DNA from: Paenibacillus aestuarii
GTDB lineage: Bacteria; Bacillota; Bacilli; Paenibacillales; NBRC-103111
Reading direction: 5' to 3'
Assembly: GCF_027789125.1 (NCBI RefSeq)
Contig: NZ_JAQFVF010000023.1
Span: 62,001 to 126,000, forward strand
Length of the DNA: 64,000 nucleotides
Below the pieces are notes generated by a model. It was not told where the DNA came from. It saw only the letters and a list, made by a program, of their open reading frames with translations, and ran no database searches. Position numbers and translations under genes: made by a program. This document shows, piece by piece, positions 44,581 through 53,808 of the stretch (positions are counted from its first letter, which is position 1; the number at the start of each line of letters is the position of its first letter).

Positions 44581-45150
44581 CTAAGTCAAAGCGGATAATA
44601 AACCATTGGCGATTAGTTCGAAGCGATTCCCATCACGAAAACTTCTTGCAATCAATTGCGCGCCTTGAAGCGAAGCAAGAAATTGATGGGCCTGCGCTTC
44701 GGCATTACCTTTAAAAAATAAATGCCCTTCGCGGCGCCCTTGTTCAAACACCTGCTGCAGCCATGTCAAATTGGCGGAGAAAAATTGCGCTAATCCTTCC
44801 CTTACTTGCTCCGTTAAAGTGGCTAAGTCAGAGGATAACATGACACTCAGACAAGTACAGTTCTCTTGTAAGGGTTCACTGTACAACAAGATGAACTTTT
44901 GCAGCTTTTCCAAATGATGATCGGTTTCGGAATCGATTTGCACACTTGCCGCAATGAAGTTTTTGAGATAGCGGGCAATGAGCGCTTCCCCTAAGTCCTC
45001 CTTATTGGGGAAATAATAATGAATGCTTGCTGTCCTTATCCCAATTTTTTCTGCAATATGTGCATAGCTGAATCCGTTGAAACCGAACTGTTGAACGATC
45101 GCTTGAGCTGTATCCAAGATCAGCTCCGATGTGTTATTTGTTTTCGTCAT
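44581..45150 (-). CDS. TetR family regulator, probably leaderless
   Basis: A 189-residue TetR regulator of normal length with helix-turn-helix FSYAHIAEKIGIRTASIHYYFPNKEDLGEAL (about residues 27-57). A Cys pair region (ENCTCLSVML) recalls the NemR/AcuR group, in which cysteines can sense electrophiles. There is no ribosome site: the ATG lies only six bases after the -10 hexamer, so the mRNA probably begins at the start codon. It is divergent from an ABC exporter and followed by an SDR relic. Confidence 0.88.
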   Translation of the reverse strand: MTKTNNTSELILDTAQAIVQQFGFNGFSYAHIAEKIGIRTASIHYYFPNKEDLGEALIARYLKNFIAASVQIDSETDHHLEKLQKFILLYSEPLQENCTCLSVMLSSDLATLTEQVREGLAQFFSANLTWLQQVFEQGRREGHLFFKGNAEAQAHQFLASLQGAQLIARSFRDGNRFELIANGLLSALT

Positions 45151-45154
45151 GCTG

Positions 45155-45185
45155 ACATTCTACCTTTTAGTAGATACGAAGTCAA
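45155..45185 (-). promoter_or_regulatory. tetR promoter with overlapping palindromic operator
   Basis: Minus strand TTGACT, 17-base spacer, TAGAAT at 45157-45185. The palindrome TATCTAC-N6-GTAGAAT lies across the spacer and the -10, as expected for autorepression. The translation start follows at 45150. Confidence 0.65.
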
Positions 45186-45211
45186 TTAAAGTTTCTTGAA
45201 GTCGCCAGCGC

Positions 45212-45240
45212 TCAAGAAAAGAATAAAAATTAATTATAAT
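45212..45240 (+). promoter_or_regulatory. Possible promoter of the ABC exporter
   Basis: Perfect -10 TATAAT at 45235-45240 with a weak -35 TCAAGA 17 bases upstream, within an AT-rich tract. Confidence 0.45.
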
Positions 45241-45311
45241 AATTTGTTCAATTGTTTGCCGGATGCCGGAAAGCTACCATGAACCTAATGATACTACTGG
45301 AGGGGATTAGG

Positions 45312-45512
45312 ATGAAAACAATATCCATGACCAAACGAATGACGCTTCCTGCCAACACGAAATTAGGAGGAGTATTCCTTGAAGACTTTACAAACCTTCA
45401 TAGCCTACTACAAGCCTTACAAAAAGGCTTTGGCGATGGATTTGTTTTTCGCCGCATTGGCTTCGGTGCCCGTGCTGATCTATCCCCTATTAGTCCATCA
45501 AATTACGACTAA
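45312..45512 (+). CDS. 66-codon ORF overlapping the ABC exporter start
   Basis: An ATG at 45312 with GGAGGGG six bases upstream opens a 66-residue frame (MKTISMTKRMTLPANTKLGG and onward) that reads through the exporter's own ribosome site and overlaps its first 134 bases in another frame. The peptide is not recognised and its second half is just the alternative frame of the exporter. It may be a leader ORF that modulates exporter translation, or a remnant of an upstream gene. Confidence 0.3.
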   Translation: MKTISMTKRMTLPANTKLGGVFLEDFTNLHSLLQALQKGFGDGFVFRRIGFGARADLSPISPSNYD

Positions 45513-47100
45513 AGCTTTAACGAACGCAGGAATCGCTGCAGATACGCTTATTCGCATGATCGGCCTGTTCTTGTTTTTAATCGTCGTCGAGTATATGAGC
45601 AATTTCTATACCGATTATTACGGCCATGCGATGGGCGCCAAGATGGAGACCGACATGCGGAATGAGTTGTTTCAGCATGTTCAACAGTTTTCGTTTGAAT
45701 ACCATAACAAGGCCCGAACCGGACAGCTTATGTCTCGAATTACCTCTGACTTGTTCGACATTTCAGAGCTCGCGCATCATGGGCCGGAGGACGCTACGAT
45801 CTCATTGGTCAGAATTATAGGTTCATTTATTATCCTGGCTAATATCAATGTAGCGCTGACGGCGACGATGTTTGTCATCTTTCCGCTGATGATTCTTTTT
45901 GCTTATCACAACAGCTTGAAGGTGAAGAAAGCGCTAAAGCAAAGCAAAGAGCGCATCGGGGATGTCAACGCGCAAGTCGAGGACAGCTTGTCCGGGATCC
46001 GGGTCGTTCAGTCATTTGCCAACGAAGAGCTCGAAGCTGACAAGTTTAAACGCAGCAACCACTTTTTCCTGGAGAGCAGAAAAAAAGGGTACTTCACTGA
46101 AGCTTGGTTTTTTAACGGCATGACCGCCTTCATCTCTTTCATGACGCTAGCCGTTGTCATTGTTGGCGCTCTGCTCGTCAGCTACAAGCAATTGATGCTC
46201 ACGGAGTTGATCACATTCCTGCTTTATATCACGACTTTGACCGACCCTGTGAAACGATTAGTCAACTTTACGCAAAACCTGCAAAACGGGATGGCCGGAT
46301 TCGAACGATTTCGGGAATTGATGGCTGTGAAACCGGATATTGTGGATGGGCCGGACGCCGCTGATCTACACAGCATGCAAGGCAAAGTGGAATTCGACAA
46401 CGTCAGCTTCCGATATGCCGACGAGTCGAATGAAGTGTTAAGCAACTTTAGTTTGACGGTGAAACCCGGTGAATATGTCGCACTTGTCGGCAGCTCGGGC
46501 GTCGGCAAATCGACACTCTGCAGTCTGCTGCCGCGCTTTTACGAACCGAAAGCGGGATCGATCCGAATTGATGATTTCGATATTAAAGCGATTCAGCTGA
46601 AATCGTTGCGCAGCCATATCGGCATTGTCCACCAGGACGTATATTTGTTTGCGGGGACGATCAGAGACAATATTTTATACGGGAAACCCGGGGCATCGGA
46701 CGAAGAATTGATTGCGGCAGCCAAGCAAGCAAACGCACATGAGTTTATTATGCGGCTTCCCGCTGGCTACGAGACGAATATCGGACAGCGCGGTATTATG
46801 CTTTCTGGGGGCCAAAAGCAGCGGATCAGTATCGCTCGAGTGTTTCTCAAAAACCCGACGATCCTCATTTTGGATGAGGCGACGTCCGCTTTGGACAACG
46901 AAAGTGAAAGAGCCGTTCAGGAAAGCTTAGAACAGTTGGCCAAAAACCGCACAACGTTCGTCATCGCGCATCGGCTGTCGACCATTCGGCACGCCGACCG
47001 GATTCTCGTTTTATCCGAACAAGGCCTGGCAGAAGAAGGAACGCATGCACAGCTCCTCGAGCAAAATGGGCTGTACGCCAAGTTTTATCAGCTGCAGTAA
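45379..47100 (+). CDS. ABC exporter, fused permease-ATPase half-transporter
   Basis: A 573-residue half-transporter that should act as a dimer. Six membrane helices occupy about residues 15-310, with the conserved coupling region YHNKARTGQLMSRITSD. The ATPase domain follows: Walker A GSSGVGKST (about 372), Q-loop VHQDVYLF, signature LSGGQKQRIS (about 478), Walker B ILILDEATSALD and H-loop IAHRLSTI. The start is a TTG with GGAGGAG six bases upstream. It resembles multidrug/lipid exporters of the MsbA/BmrA type. It is divergent from tetR, but operator evidence lies at the tetR promoter, so its control is uncertain. Confidence 0.93.
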   Translation: MKTLQTFIAYYKPYKKALAMDLFFAALASVPVLIYPLLVHQITTKALTNAGIAADTLIRMIGLFLFLIVVEYMSNFYTDYYGHAMGAKMETDMRNELFQHVQQFSFEYHNKARTGQLMSRITSDLFDISELAHHGPEDATISLVRIIGSFIILANINVALTATMFVIFPLMILFAYHNSLKVKKALKQSKERIGDVNAQVEDSLSGIRVVQSFANEELEADKFKRSNHFFLESRKKGYFTEAWFFNGMTAFISFMTLAVVIVGALLVSYKQLMLTELITFLLYITTLTDPVKRLVNFTQNLQNGMAGFERFRELMAVKPDIVDGPDAADLHSMQGKVEFDNVSFRYADESNEVLSNFSLTVKPGEYVALVGSSGVGKSTLCSLLPRFYEPKAGSIRIDDFDIKAIQLKSLRSHIGIVHQDVYLFAGTIRDNILYGKPGASDEELIAAAKQANAHEFIMRLPAGYETNIGQRGIMLSGGQKQRISIARVFLKNPTILILDEATSALDNESERAVQESLEQLAKNRTTFVIAHRLSTIRHADRILVLSEQGLAEEGTHAQLLEQNGLYAKFYQLQ

Positions 47101-47152
47101 ACGGAAAAATGACGGAACACTCGTTGCACATTATGTTCATACAGCACATAAA

Positions 47153-47187
47153 AAAGCAAAAAGCGGAAGTTCAGCTTCCGCTTTTTG
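47153..47187. terminator. Bidirectional terminator after the ABC exporter
   Basis: Stem GCAAAAAGCGGAAG/CTTCCGCTTTTTGC with a four-base loop and flanking A and T tracts. Confidence 0.88.
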
Positions 47188-47229
47188 CTATGTATGGCCT
47201 CGCTCAGCGACCCGAGGACTCCACCTCAC

Positions 47230-47343
47230 TTAGTTATCCGTGTCTCGCTCACGGCGTAACAGCATCAATAGAAATCCGAGTCCGACCACTGCGCCTACAG
47301 CGAATATACAGCCGAATATTAGCATGAAGTAATCCATGTCCAT
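47230..47343 (-). CDS. 37-residue single-helix membrane peptide
   Basis: A short ORF, MDMDYFMLIFGCIFAVGAVV then GLGFLLMLLRRERDTDN. Residues 5-29 form one hydrophobic helix followed by a basic-acidic tail (LRRERDTDN), so the C-terminus should face the cytoplasm. AAGGG lies nine bases before the ATG. A TATAAT promoter is placed about 38 bases upstream and a terminator lies downstream, making a complete little transcription unit. No function is recognised. Confidence 0.6.
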   Translation of the reverse strand: MDMDYFMLIFGCIFAVGAVVGLGFLLMLLRRERDTDN

Positions 47344-47380
47344 CCTGCATGACCCTTCCCTCTACACTCATCTCTTCCTA

Positions 47381-47408
47381 ATTATACCACCCTCCTTCCT
47401 CGCTTGAA
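47381..47408 (-). promoter_or_regulatory. Promoter of the 37-residue peptide gene
   Basis: Minus strand TTCAAG, 16-base spacer, perfect TATAAT. The predicted start of transcription is about 30 bases before the ATG at 47343. Confidence 0.5.
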
Positions 47409-47435
47409 CAGGATCACCCTGCTAATTTGCCCCAC

Positions 47436-48851
47436 TCAAAGAAGTTTGCGCAAGTGAAAATTATCTTCTAGAAGGACCCAATTTTGCGGAAACGGATAAC
47501 CGAGTACCCAATAACTTACGCCTCTTAGGTTATAGGTAGGAATGAGGTCAAACTTAGCCTGCGCGCTTCGTGCATCCTCGAACCAAACCTCATGTGTTCG
47601 CTGTTGATCATCTGTATAGCGATAAAAAGGGGTCTGGCTTTTTTGATCGTACTTGATCTCCGCTCCATGCTTAATCGCACGGCGCACAGCTTCCTGCATA
47701 TCGAACGTTTCAGCCTGCTGTCCCTTGACATGGGGAAGAAGCCAATCCCGTGCGTAGAGCTGGAAGCCCATAAATATTTTATGATTGGGGATGACGGTCA
47801 CCGCATAATCAAGCACTCGCTGTATTTCGTTAATCGGCGAAATCGCCTGCGGAGGTCCGAAACGATAGCCCCACTCATACGTCATTAGCACGACGAAGTC
47901 AACAATCTCACCATGCGCAGCATAGTCATGCGCTTCGTACAGCAGCCCCTTCTGGTCTGAACTTGTTTTGGGGGCAAGTGCCGAAGAGACGAAAAAGCCT
48001 TTTTCATGCAACCTGCGGACCGCGAGCCGCAGGAAATCGTTATAAGCTTCGCGGTCGCTGGGATACACGTTCTCAAAATCTACATTCAAACCGCGATAGC
48101 CTTTGCTTTCCATGATCGCCAGGATGTTGGTGATCAGCTTATTTTGCAGCTCGCTGCTCGACAAAATCGTATGGGCAAGCTTCGAACCGGCTTCGGTCGC
48201 GGAAAAGTTGGTGATCGACATAACAGGAACGACACGTTCCTCTTCAGCTGCCGCCAGGAGCGCCTGATCATCTACCGGCTCAAGACTTCCATCGTCTTTC
48301 ATGCGGTACCCAAAGGGGCATAAATACGTTAAATGCGCGCCATCCTGCCGCACTTGCTTGGCAGCTTCCTCTCCGAATACGTTCGTATACGCATTGACAT
48401 CGATGGTTTCTTTCTGCTTTTCCGGGATCCGCAAAGTTTGACCAGTATGAAGCAGATTCGCATTCGTAAGCCCATTGGCTCTCATTATTGCCTGCATGGA
48501 AACGCCGTAACGATGAGCGATCGCCCAAAGCGACTCCCCTGCCTTTACGGTATGATTCAGCACCGGAATCACTAACTGTTGACCCGGCATAAGCGGCGCA
48601 CCTTCACGGATTCCATTCGCTTGCGCAATGGCACCCACACGGATGCCATAACGGCCGGCAATCGTACCAAGTGTGTCACCTGCGCGAACGACATACGATG
48701 GGTACGACTCAGGAATGAGCAGTGCGAGCCCGATCACCAAATGATCCGGATCCTCAAGCCCGTTAACCGCGATCATCCGCTCGACAGTTACGCCGTACTG
48801 CTTTGCCAGCACCCACAAGTCTTCACCTTTTTGCACTACATGAATTTGCAT
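47436..48851 (-). CDS. Triple-LysM GH18 peptidoglycan hydrolase, SleL/YaaH-like
   Basis: A 471-residue protein with three LysM domains at about residues 2-47, 51-96 and 98-142, then a GH18 barrel (about 155-471). The catalytic strand reads GLNVDFENVYP, with the acid Glu in DFEN. Bacillus SleL/YaaH has two LysM modules and acts as a cortical-fragment N-acetylglucosaminidase in spore germination; this one has three. There is no signal peptide, as in those spore proteins. A spore coat or cortex role is inferred. No convincing sporulation promoter was seen upstream. Confidence 0.9.
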   Translation of the reverse strand: MQIHVVQKGEDLWVLAKQYGVTVERMIAVNGLEDPDHLVIGLALLIPESYPSYVVRAGDTLGTIAGRYGIRVGAIAQANGIREGAPLMPGQQLVIPVLNHTVKAGESLWAIAHRYGVSMQAIMRANGLTNANLLHTGQTLRIPEKQKETIDVNAYTNVFGEEAAKQVRQDGAHLTYLCPFGYRMKDDGSLEPVDDQALLAAAEEERVVPVMSITNFSATEAGSKLAHTILSSSELQNKLITNILAIMESKGYRGLNVDFENVYPSDREAYNDFLRLAVRRLHEKGFFVSSALAPKTSSDQKGLLYEAHDYAAHGEIVDFVVLMTYEWGYRFGPPQAISPINEIQRVLDYAVTVIPNHKIFMGFQLYARDWLLPHVKGQQAETFDMQEAVRRAIKHGAEIKYDQKSQTPFYRYTDDQQRTHEVWFEDARSAQAKFDLIPTYNLRGVSYWVLGYPFPQNWVLLEDNFHLRKLL

Positions 48852-49059
48852 GAAACTCCCTCCCTCTCGCCAAAATGTTCATGGCGCTTGATTCCGCTAC
48901 GGTCTGGAGCGTTCTGGGCACATGACCTTGCTTCCAAAGGTTTACCAGCAAGGAACAGTTGCAGCCCAAAAACGACATAGCGTATCATTAGTGCTAGATC
49001 TGTTTTGTTTCATTTGTATGCTTATAAAGATTGAAAGATTGCAAAAGGCGGTGCAACAG

Positions 49060-49728
49060 TTGAAAAAGTATATCATCGGCGGAGTCGCCGGATTTCTCAT
49101 GGCAACCACTTTATCTGCGCACGCAGAAGAAGTAACGAGTATGATAGGCAAAATGATTCAAGGTGCCTTCCCCATCCAGATCGAAGGGAAATCCTTGAAC
49201 AACCCAGCCATCGTCGTGGACGGCACCTCCTATTTGCCGGTTCGCGCATTCGGTGAAGCGACCGGATACGAGGTTTCATTTGATGCAGATCTTGGTATAT
49301 CATTGAAGAAAAAAGCGGAGCTGCCTGTCGTGCCGAGCCCTACTCCTTCCCCTACTCCATCCGCAACACCAGCCCCTCCTGTTGCCGGAGATCTGAAAGG
49401 CGGCTTTCAGTCACTGAAGTCAGTGACGCTGAACCTGCAGGATGAAAAGTCGCAGAAAAGCACCGGTGATTTTTCTATGATCCAAGTCGATGGCGCGCAA
49501 TATGTCTCGCTTTCTACATTAAGCAGCTTCTATACGATTAGCTGGGGCGACCCTATGGTTCAACTAAGTCTCAACGGCCAACTGGTCGGATTATTCGCTG
49601 CCAATAGCCAATATTCCAAAGGAACTGGATCGTTTACCTATGAGGGCACCACTTACGTGAATCTTGCTTTGCTGAAGCTAAGAGGGATCGTAAGCGGCGA
49701 TTCACTTGTTTTGACGGACGACCTGTAA
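49060..49728 (+). CDS. Secreted stalk-domain protein (copper amine oxidase N-terminal-like)
   Basis: A 222-residue exported protein starting at a TTG preceded by AAAGGCGGTG. A signal peptide (residues 1-22, ending STLSAHA-like TLSAHA|EE) precedes the stalk domain with its hallmark VDGTSYLPVRAFGEATGYEVSFD. A Pro/Ser/Thr linker (PSPTPSPTPSATPAPP) joins a second, diverged copy (VDGAQYVSLSTLSSFY, TYEGTTYVNLALLKLRG). Such domains are abundant in Paenibacillus secreted proteins and probably mediate wall or protein contacts. No enzyme domain is present. An ATG-started longer form would destroy the signal peptide. Confidence 0.85.
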   Translation: MKKYIIGGVAGFLMATTLSAHAEEVTSMIGKMIQGAFPIQIEGKSLNNPAIVVDGTSYLPVRAFGEATGYEVSFDADLGISLKKKAELPVVPSPTPSPTPSATPAPPVAGDLKGGFQSLKSVTLNLQDEKSQKSTGDFSMIQVDGAQYVSLSTLSSFYTISWGDPMVQLSLNGQLVGLFAANSQYSKGTGSFTYEGTTYVNLALLKLRGIVSGDSLVLTDDL

Positions 49729-49831
49729 CATTCCAGATACTTCCTGCAAATTGTTTTCCATTCATCTATAATAGAATGTACAGGCTTATCTTCGTAAGTA
49801 AGTCTAGTTAAGAGTAACAGGAGGAATGACA

Positions 49832-50812
49832 GTGGAATACACCCGATTAGGCCATACGGGTCTGAAAGTGTCCAGACTATGCCTGGGCTGCATGAGCTAT
49901 GGAATGCCAGATCGAGGTTCGCATGCATGGACGCTGGATGAGGAACGAAGCCGCCCTTTTATTCGCAAGGCTTTGGACCTTGGCATTAATTTCTTCGATA
50001 CTGCCAATGTCTACTCTGACGGAACTAGCGAAGAAATTGTCGGACGGGCATTGAACGATTTTGCCCGGCGTGAAGATGTCGTCATCGCGACGAAGGTACA
50101 TGGCCGCATGTCCCCTGCCCCGAATGGAGCCGGATTATCGCGTAAAGCGATTCTCAGCGAGGTGGATCAAAGTCTGAAACGGCTGGGAACGGATTACATC
50201 GATCTTTATCAGATCCATCGCTGGGATCCGGAGACGCCAATTGAAGAAACGATGGAAGCTCTGCACGATGTCGTCAAATCCGGCAAAGCCCGGTATATCG
50301 GCGCTTCTTCGATGTATGCCTGGCAGTTTCTGAAAGCCCAGCATACTGCAGAGAAGAATGGCTGGACGAAGTTCGTCAGCATGCAAAATCATCTAAACTT
50401 ATTGTATCGTGAAGAAGAACGCGAGATGCTTCCTCTTTGTAAGGACATCGGGGTCGGTGTGATTCCATGGAGTCCTTTAGCCCGGGGCCGTTTGACGCGC
50501 CCGTGGGATGAAAGCAGCGAACGTTCGGAGTCGGACTTATTCGGTCAAACTTTATACACAGCGGCGATCGATGCGGATAAAGCCATTGTGGAGATTGTTG
50601 CCCGAATCGCTGCGAACCGAGGTGTCAACCAAGCCCAGGTTGCGCTAGCTTGGGTGCTTGCGAAGTCGCCAGTGACGGCGCCGATCATCGGTGCGACGAA
50701 ACTTTCCCATCTGGAAGACGCGACTGCAGCGCTGGAGCTCTCGCTGACTCCGAATGATATCCAGGAGCTGGAAGCGAACTATGTCCCGCATCCTGTGAGG
50801 GGATTTCAGTAA
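49832..50812 (+). CDS. Aldo/keto reductase, YakC/GrpA-like
   Basis: A 326-residue NADPH reductase starting at a GTG seven bases after AGGAGG; an ATG two codons earlier sits on top of that site. Catalytic residues are in FFDTANVYSD (Asp, Tyr), VIATKVHGR (Lys) and LYQIHRWD (His); the cofactor region APIIGATKLSHL is intact. It is closely similar in layout to the reductase at 35895 (same N-terminus VxYTxLGxxGLKVSxLCLG), implying a duplicated pair. Substrate unknown. Confidence 0.93.
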   Translation: MEYTRLGHTGLKVSRLCLGCMSYGMPDRGSHAWTLDEERSRPFIRKALDLGINFFDTANVYSDGTSEEIVGRALNDFARREDVVIATKVHGRMSPAPNGAGLSRKAILSEVDQSLKRLGTDYIDLYQIHRWDPETPIEETMEALHDVVKSGKARYIGASSMYAWQFLKAQHTAEKNGWTKFVSMQNHLNLLYREEEREMLPLCKDIGVGVIPWSPLARGRLTRPWDESSERSESDLFGQTLYTAAIDADKAIVEIVARIAANRGVNQAQVALAWVLAKSPVTAPIIGATKLSHLEDATAALELSLTPNDIQELEANYVPHPVRGFQ

Positions 50813-50840
50813 GGCACGCATCGACAAGTGCCGAATACGA

Positions 50841-50867
50841 AAAAGCAGCGGCTTTGCCGCTGCTTTT
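50841..50867. terminator. Bidirectional terminator
   Basis: Perfect twelve-base stem AAAAGCAGCGGC/GCCGCTGCTTTT with a three-base loop between converging genes. Confidence 0.92.
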
Positions 50868-50873
50868 TTTCAC

Positions 50874-51311
50874 TTATAACGCCAACTTTTTCAAAACAAC
50901 CCGCTCCTCATATTGCTTTAAACACCAGTAGTACTTATCGGCTATTTGCTTAGGAACCGCACCGAGCTCTTCCACATCATGAAATCCAAACTTCTCATAA
51001 AATAAAGTCAACTTCTCAAAAGGAATACAATACACATGCTCAATCCCTGCCGACCTTACATATTCTACCAGCCGACTAACCACATAACTGGCAACATTCA
51101 TCCCTCGATGCTTCTCTACCGTATATATGCCGCCGAGTTCATAATGATGTTCATCATATTTCACAATACGCCCCAGCCCCACATACTCATCGTCCAGAAT
51201 GGCTAGGAATACGGTATCCGTCTCCAAGTCCGATGGAACGAAGCCGATCTGTTGATACTGCTCGTTAATCCAGCCAAGATCTTGTTTTGTTGCCTTTTGT
51301 ACTTGAATCAT
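50874..51311 (-). CDS. GNAT family N-acetyltransferase
   Basis: A 145-residue GNAT protein. The beta-4 strand and acetyl-CoA loop read ELGGIYTVEKHRGMNVASYVVSRLV (about residues 80-105), and the C-terminal FYEKFGFHDVEELGAVP motif is typical. Length is at the short end of the family. Monocistronic, with a terminator just beyond the stop. Substrate unknown. Confidence 0.88.
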   Translation of the reverse strand: MIQVQKATKQDLGWINEQYQQIGFVPSDLETDTVFLAILDDEYVGLGRIVKYDEHHYELGGIYTVEKHRGMNVASYVVSRLVEYVRSAGIEHVYCIPFEKLTLFYEKFGFHDVEELGAVPKQIADKYYWCLKQYEERVVLKKLAL

Positions 51312-51461
51312 TGGTATGTGCCCCTTATGAATAATTGAGAATAATTGATACTATCAAATGGTTTCTACCTCGCTTGCCATAATCCTGCGTAAAGTTTCGG
51401 TATAAACGATTCTATAGTAGAATGGGGATAGACTTCCATTAAAATCAATGAGGGTGAAAGA

Positions 51462-52034
51462 ATGCGAAATATCACAATCGAAACGGTGACAGATGGCAAT
51501 ATTGAGCAGTGCAGAGAACTATGCAACGAACTTATGGCTTTTCAAAAAGCGAAGGCGAAGCTTGCGCCAGAAGCTTTTGACCTCATGAATTTTGATACAA
51601 GAATGAAAAAAAGCTTTGAACATGCTTTGGCGAGCCAAGTGATTGTTGCCAAGGACAATGGTGTGCCTGTCGGCTATGCTTTTTCGACAGTAGACGCTAT
51701 CGATAAGACTAGACGGGAGTTCCCGGCCTGGGCGCCTATTCAAGATCCGAAAAAAAGCCTTGGTTTCTACCCGGATTGGGACCATCTTCCGGCTAGAATG
51801 GGATGTTTGAACAATCTGTACATCCGCGACGGCTATCGGGATCTGGGCCTCGGTTCACAACTATTCAGCATGTCGATGGGGTGGCTCGAAAGTTTGCCGG
51901 ATGTGGACCTCATCATGATTTATGTGTCTAATGGCAATGATGCTGCAAGCAACTTTTACCTCAGCCGTGGTTTTACTTTCAGTCATGATGTATTCGATGG
52001 ATTTATCCAAGCCTTTTATAAATGGAATAAATAA
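51462..52034 (+). CDS. GNAT family N-acetyltransferase
   Basis: A 190-residue GNAT protein with beta-4 and cofactor loop GCLNNLYIRDGYRDLGLGSQLFSM (about residues 110-133) and the terminal AASNFYLSRGFTFS segment. GAGGGTG lies before the ATG. It is divergent from another acetyltransferase at 50874 but the two are not close relatives. Substrate unknown. Confidence 0.88.
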   Translation: MRNITIETVTDGNIEQCRELCNELMAFQKAKAKLAPEAFDLMNFDTRMKKSFEHALASQVIVAKDNGVPVGYAFSTVDAIDKTRREFPAWAPIQDPKKSLGFYPDWDHLPARMGCLNNLYIRDGYRDLGLGSQLFSMSMGWLESLPDVDLIMIYVSNGNDAASNFYLSRGFTFSHDVFDGFIQAFYKWNK

Positions 52035-52038
52035 CGAA

Positions 52039-52077
52039 AGGGCGGCCCCGAAGTCAATGTGCTTCAGATACCGCCCT
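52039..52077. terminator. Bidirectional terminator
   Basis: Outer stem AGGGCGG/CCGCCCT with an inner GAAG/CTTC stem, followed by GCTTTTTC, between an acetyltransferase and the chemoreceptor. Confidence 0.75.
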
Positions 52078-52086
52078 GCTTTTTCA

Positions 52087-53808
52087 TTATACTTTGAATT
52101 TCCCCACCAAAATTTGCATGGAATTGGACATTTCGCTCAATTTCATTGCCGTCCGCAGCATATCTTGACTTGTCGCTGTCTGTTCTTCCGTCATAGCAGC
52201 AACCTCTTCAGTGAAAGCGGCCGTCTCTTCCGTTATTTTCGTTATTTGCTTAATCGACGTTCCAATCGACTTACTTCCGGCTGACATTTGCTCTACCGTC
52301 GCAGCAACTTCCATGACTTGAGCGCTGAGGCTATTAACACGATCCGTAATGGAAAGGAAGGAATTCCCTGCATTTTTCATCGCTTCAAAGCCACTTCCTA
52401 CATCTGCACTCCGATGAGTAACCTTCTGGACAAGCCCATGAATGCCGCCTAGCATCGTTTCAATGGTGTCTTTAATTTCCATGGTTGACTGTTCCGCTTG
52501 GTCTGCGAGCTTGCGAATTTCACCGGCAACTACCGCAAAACCCCTCCCGTGCTCCCCTGCTCTTGCCGCTTCGATAGCGGCATTCAGCGATAGCAAGCTT
52601 GTCTGACTGGAAATCCCTTGGATGCGTGTGACCACTTGTTTAATTTGATCAGAAAAACGCCCGAGCTCGACCGCTGAAGTTTTAATCTCTGAGAAAGTCA
52701 ATTCAATCTTGCTGATTTTATCTCCGTTCTCCATCATTTCTTTAGCACTCTGACTAGCAACCTTTTGCGTATGTTTGGCGAGATCAGCCACATCAGTCGT
52801 TGTAGCCGCCACTTGCTCTAACCCCGTGACGGTCTCATCCATGATAGCTGTAATTTCTTGAGATTGGGAAACTTGCAGCTCTGCCCCTTCAGCAACGCGT
52901 TGGACAGATGAGGCAATCTGTTCCGATGCTCGGGTACTTTCTTCTGTGCCATTCATCAACGCAATTGAAGAACGGGAAAGCTCTCCGGCGCTTGATTGTA
53001 TGTCAGCGATCATAACCTGCAAACTCGCCAGCAGCTTATTCGCCTCATTAGCTAATTCATAAGTTTCATCTTTGGTATTGACCTCGATACGTTTGGTCAG
53101 ATCACCGCCAGATGAAGCAATGTCGGACAGCGCTATGCCAACTTTACGTACATTTCTCGACGTGAACGAGCCTGTAATAAAGGAGGAAATAGCTGCAACG
53201 ATGACGACAACAGCCAGCGATCCGTAAAGGAATATGATAAGCTGCTTCCCTTTCACATCCAGCACGTTGACTCGTTCTTTGGTCAGTTCTTTTTCCGTAG
53301 CGCGAAACGTGGCTAGCTGATTCCGTAAGTCATCCATCACTTGTTTCCCCGGATCTTCAGCAAAAAATTTCTTAACGCCTTCTGTATCACCATTTGTCTG
53401 CATAGTAATGACATCTTCGCCTGCAATCTGAATCCATTCCTCTGCTTTTTGTTGAACCACCTTCAACTTATCTTGTTGGCTTGGATTATCAGCGATCATC
53501 CCGAAGAGCTCATCATAATGTTGTTTCCAATTTTGCTTGCCGGAATTATACGGCGCCAAATATTTGTTATCATTTGTTACCACATATCCGCGTTGACCGG
53601 TTTCCATATCGACAAGATCTTTCTCAATCGATTGAGCTAAGCTGTCAACTTGCATATCATGATTCGTAATAAAAGCAACTTCAGTTTGAAATGCATTTAG
53701 CTGACGTACGACACTCAAAATGGAAATGAGGAATAAAATAATGACAATGACATAGCCAACTGAGATTTTGTAAGCGATTCGATTCAAACGAGAAGCAGTA
53801 AAGTTCAT
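52087..53808 (-). CDS. Methyl-accepting chemotaxis protein with CHASE3 sensor
   Basis: A 573-residue chemoreceptor: helix 1 (about 10-30), CHASE3 extracellular domain (about 38-180; [21 protein letters not shown]), helix 2 (about 185-208), HAMP (about 210-265) and a cytoplasmic signalling domain (about 290-570). The hairpin tip motif [31 protein letters not shown] is intact for CheA/CheW binding. GGAG lies nine bases before the ATG. CHASE3 ligands are generally unknown. No chemotaxis genes adjoin it. Confidence 0.95.
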   Translation of the reverse strand: MNFTASRLNRIAYKISVGYVIVIILFLISILSVVRQLNAFQTEVAFITNHDMQVDSLAQSIEKDLVDMETGQRGYVVTNDNKYLAPYNSGKQNWKQHYDELFGMIADNPSQQDKLKVVQQKAEEWIQIAGEDVITMQTNGDTEGVKKFFAEDPGKQVMDDLRNQLATFRATEKELTKERVNVLDVKGKQLIIFLYGSLAVVVIVAAISSFITGSFTSRNVRKVGIALSDIASSGGDLTKRIEVNTKDETYELANEANKLLASLQVMIADIQSSAGELSRSSIALMNGTEESTRASEQIASSVQRVAEGAELQVSQSQEITAIMDETVTGLEQVAATTTDVADLAKHTQKVASQSAKEMMENGDKISKIELTFSEIKTSAVELGRFSDQIKQVVTRIQGISSQTSLLSLNAAIEAARAGEHGRGFAVVAGEIRKLADQAEQSTMEIKDTIETMLGGIHGLVQKVTHRSADVGSGFEAMKNAGNSFLSITDRVNSLSAQVMEVAATVEQMSAGSKSIGTSIKQITKITEETAAFTEEVAAMTEEQTATSQDMLRTAMKLSEMSNSMQILVGKFKV

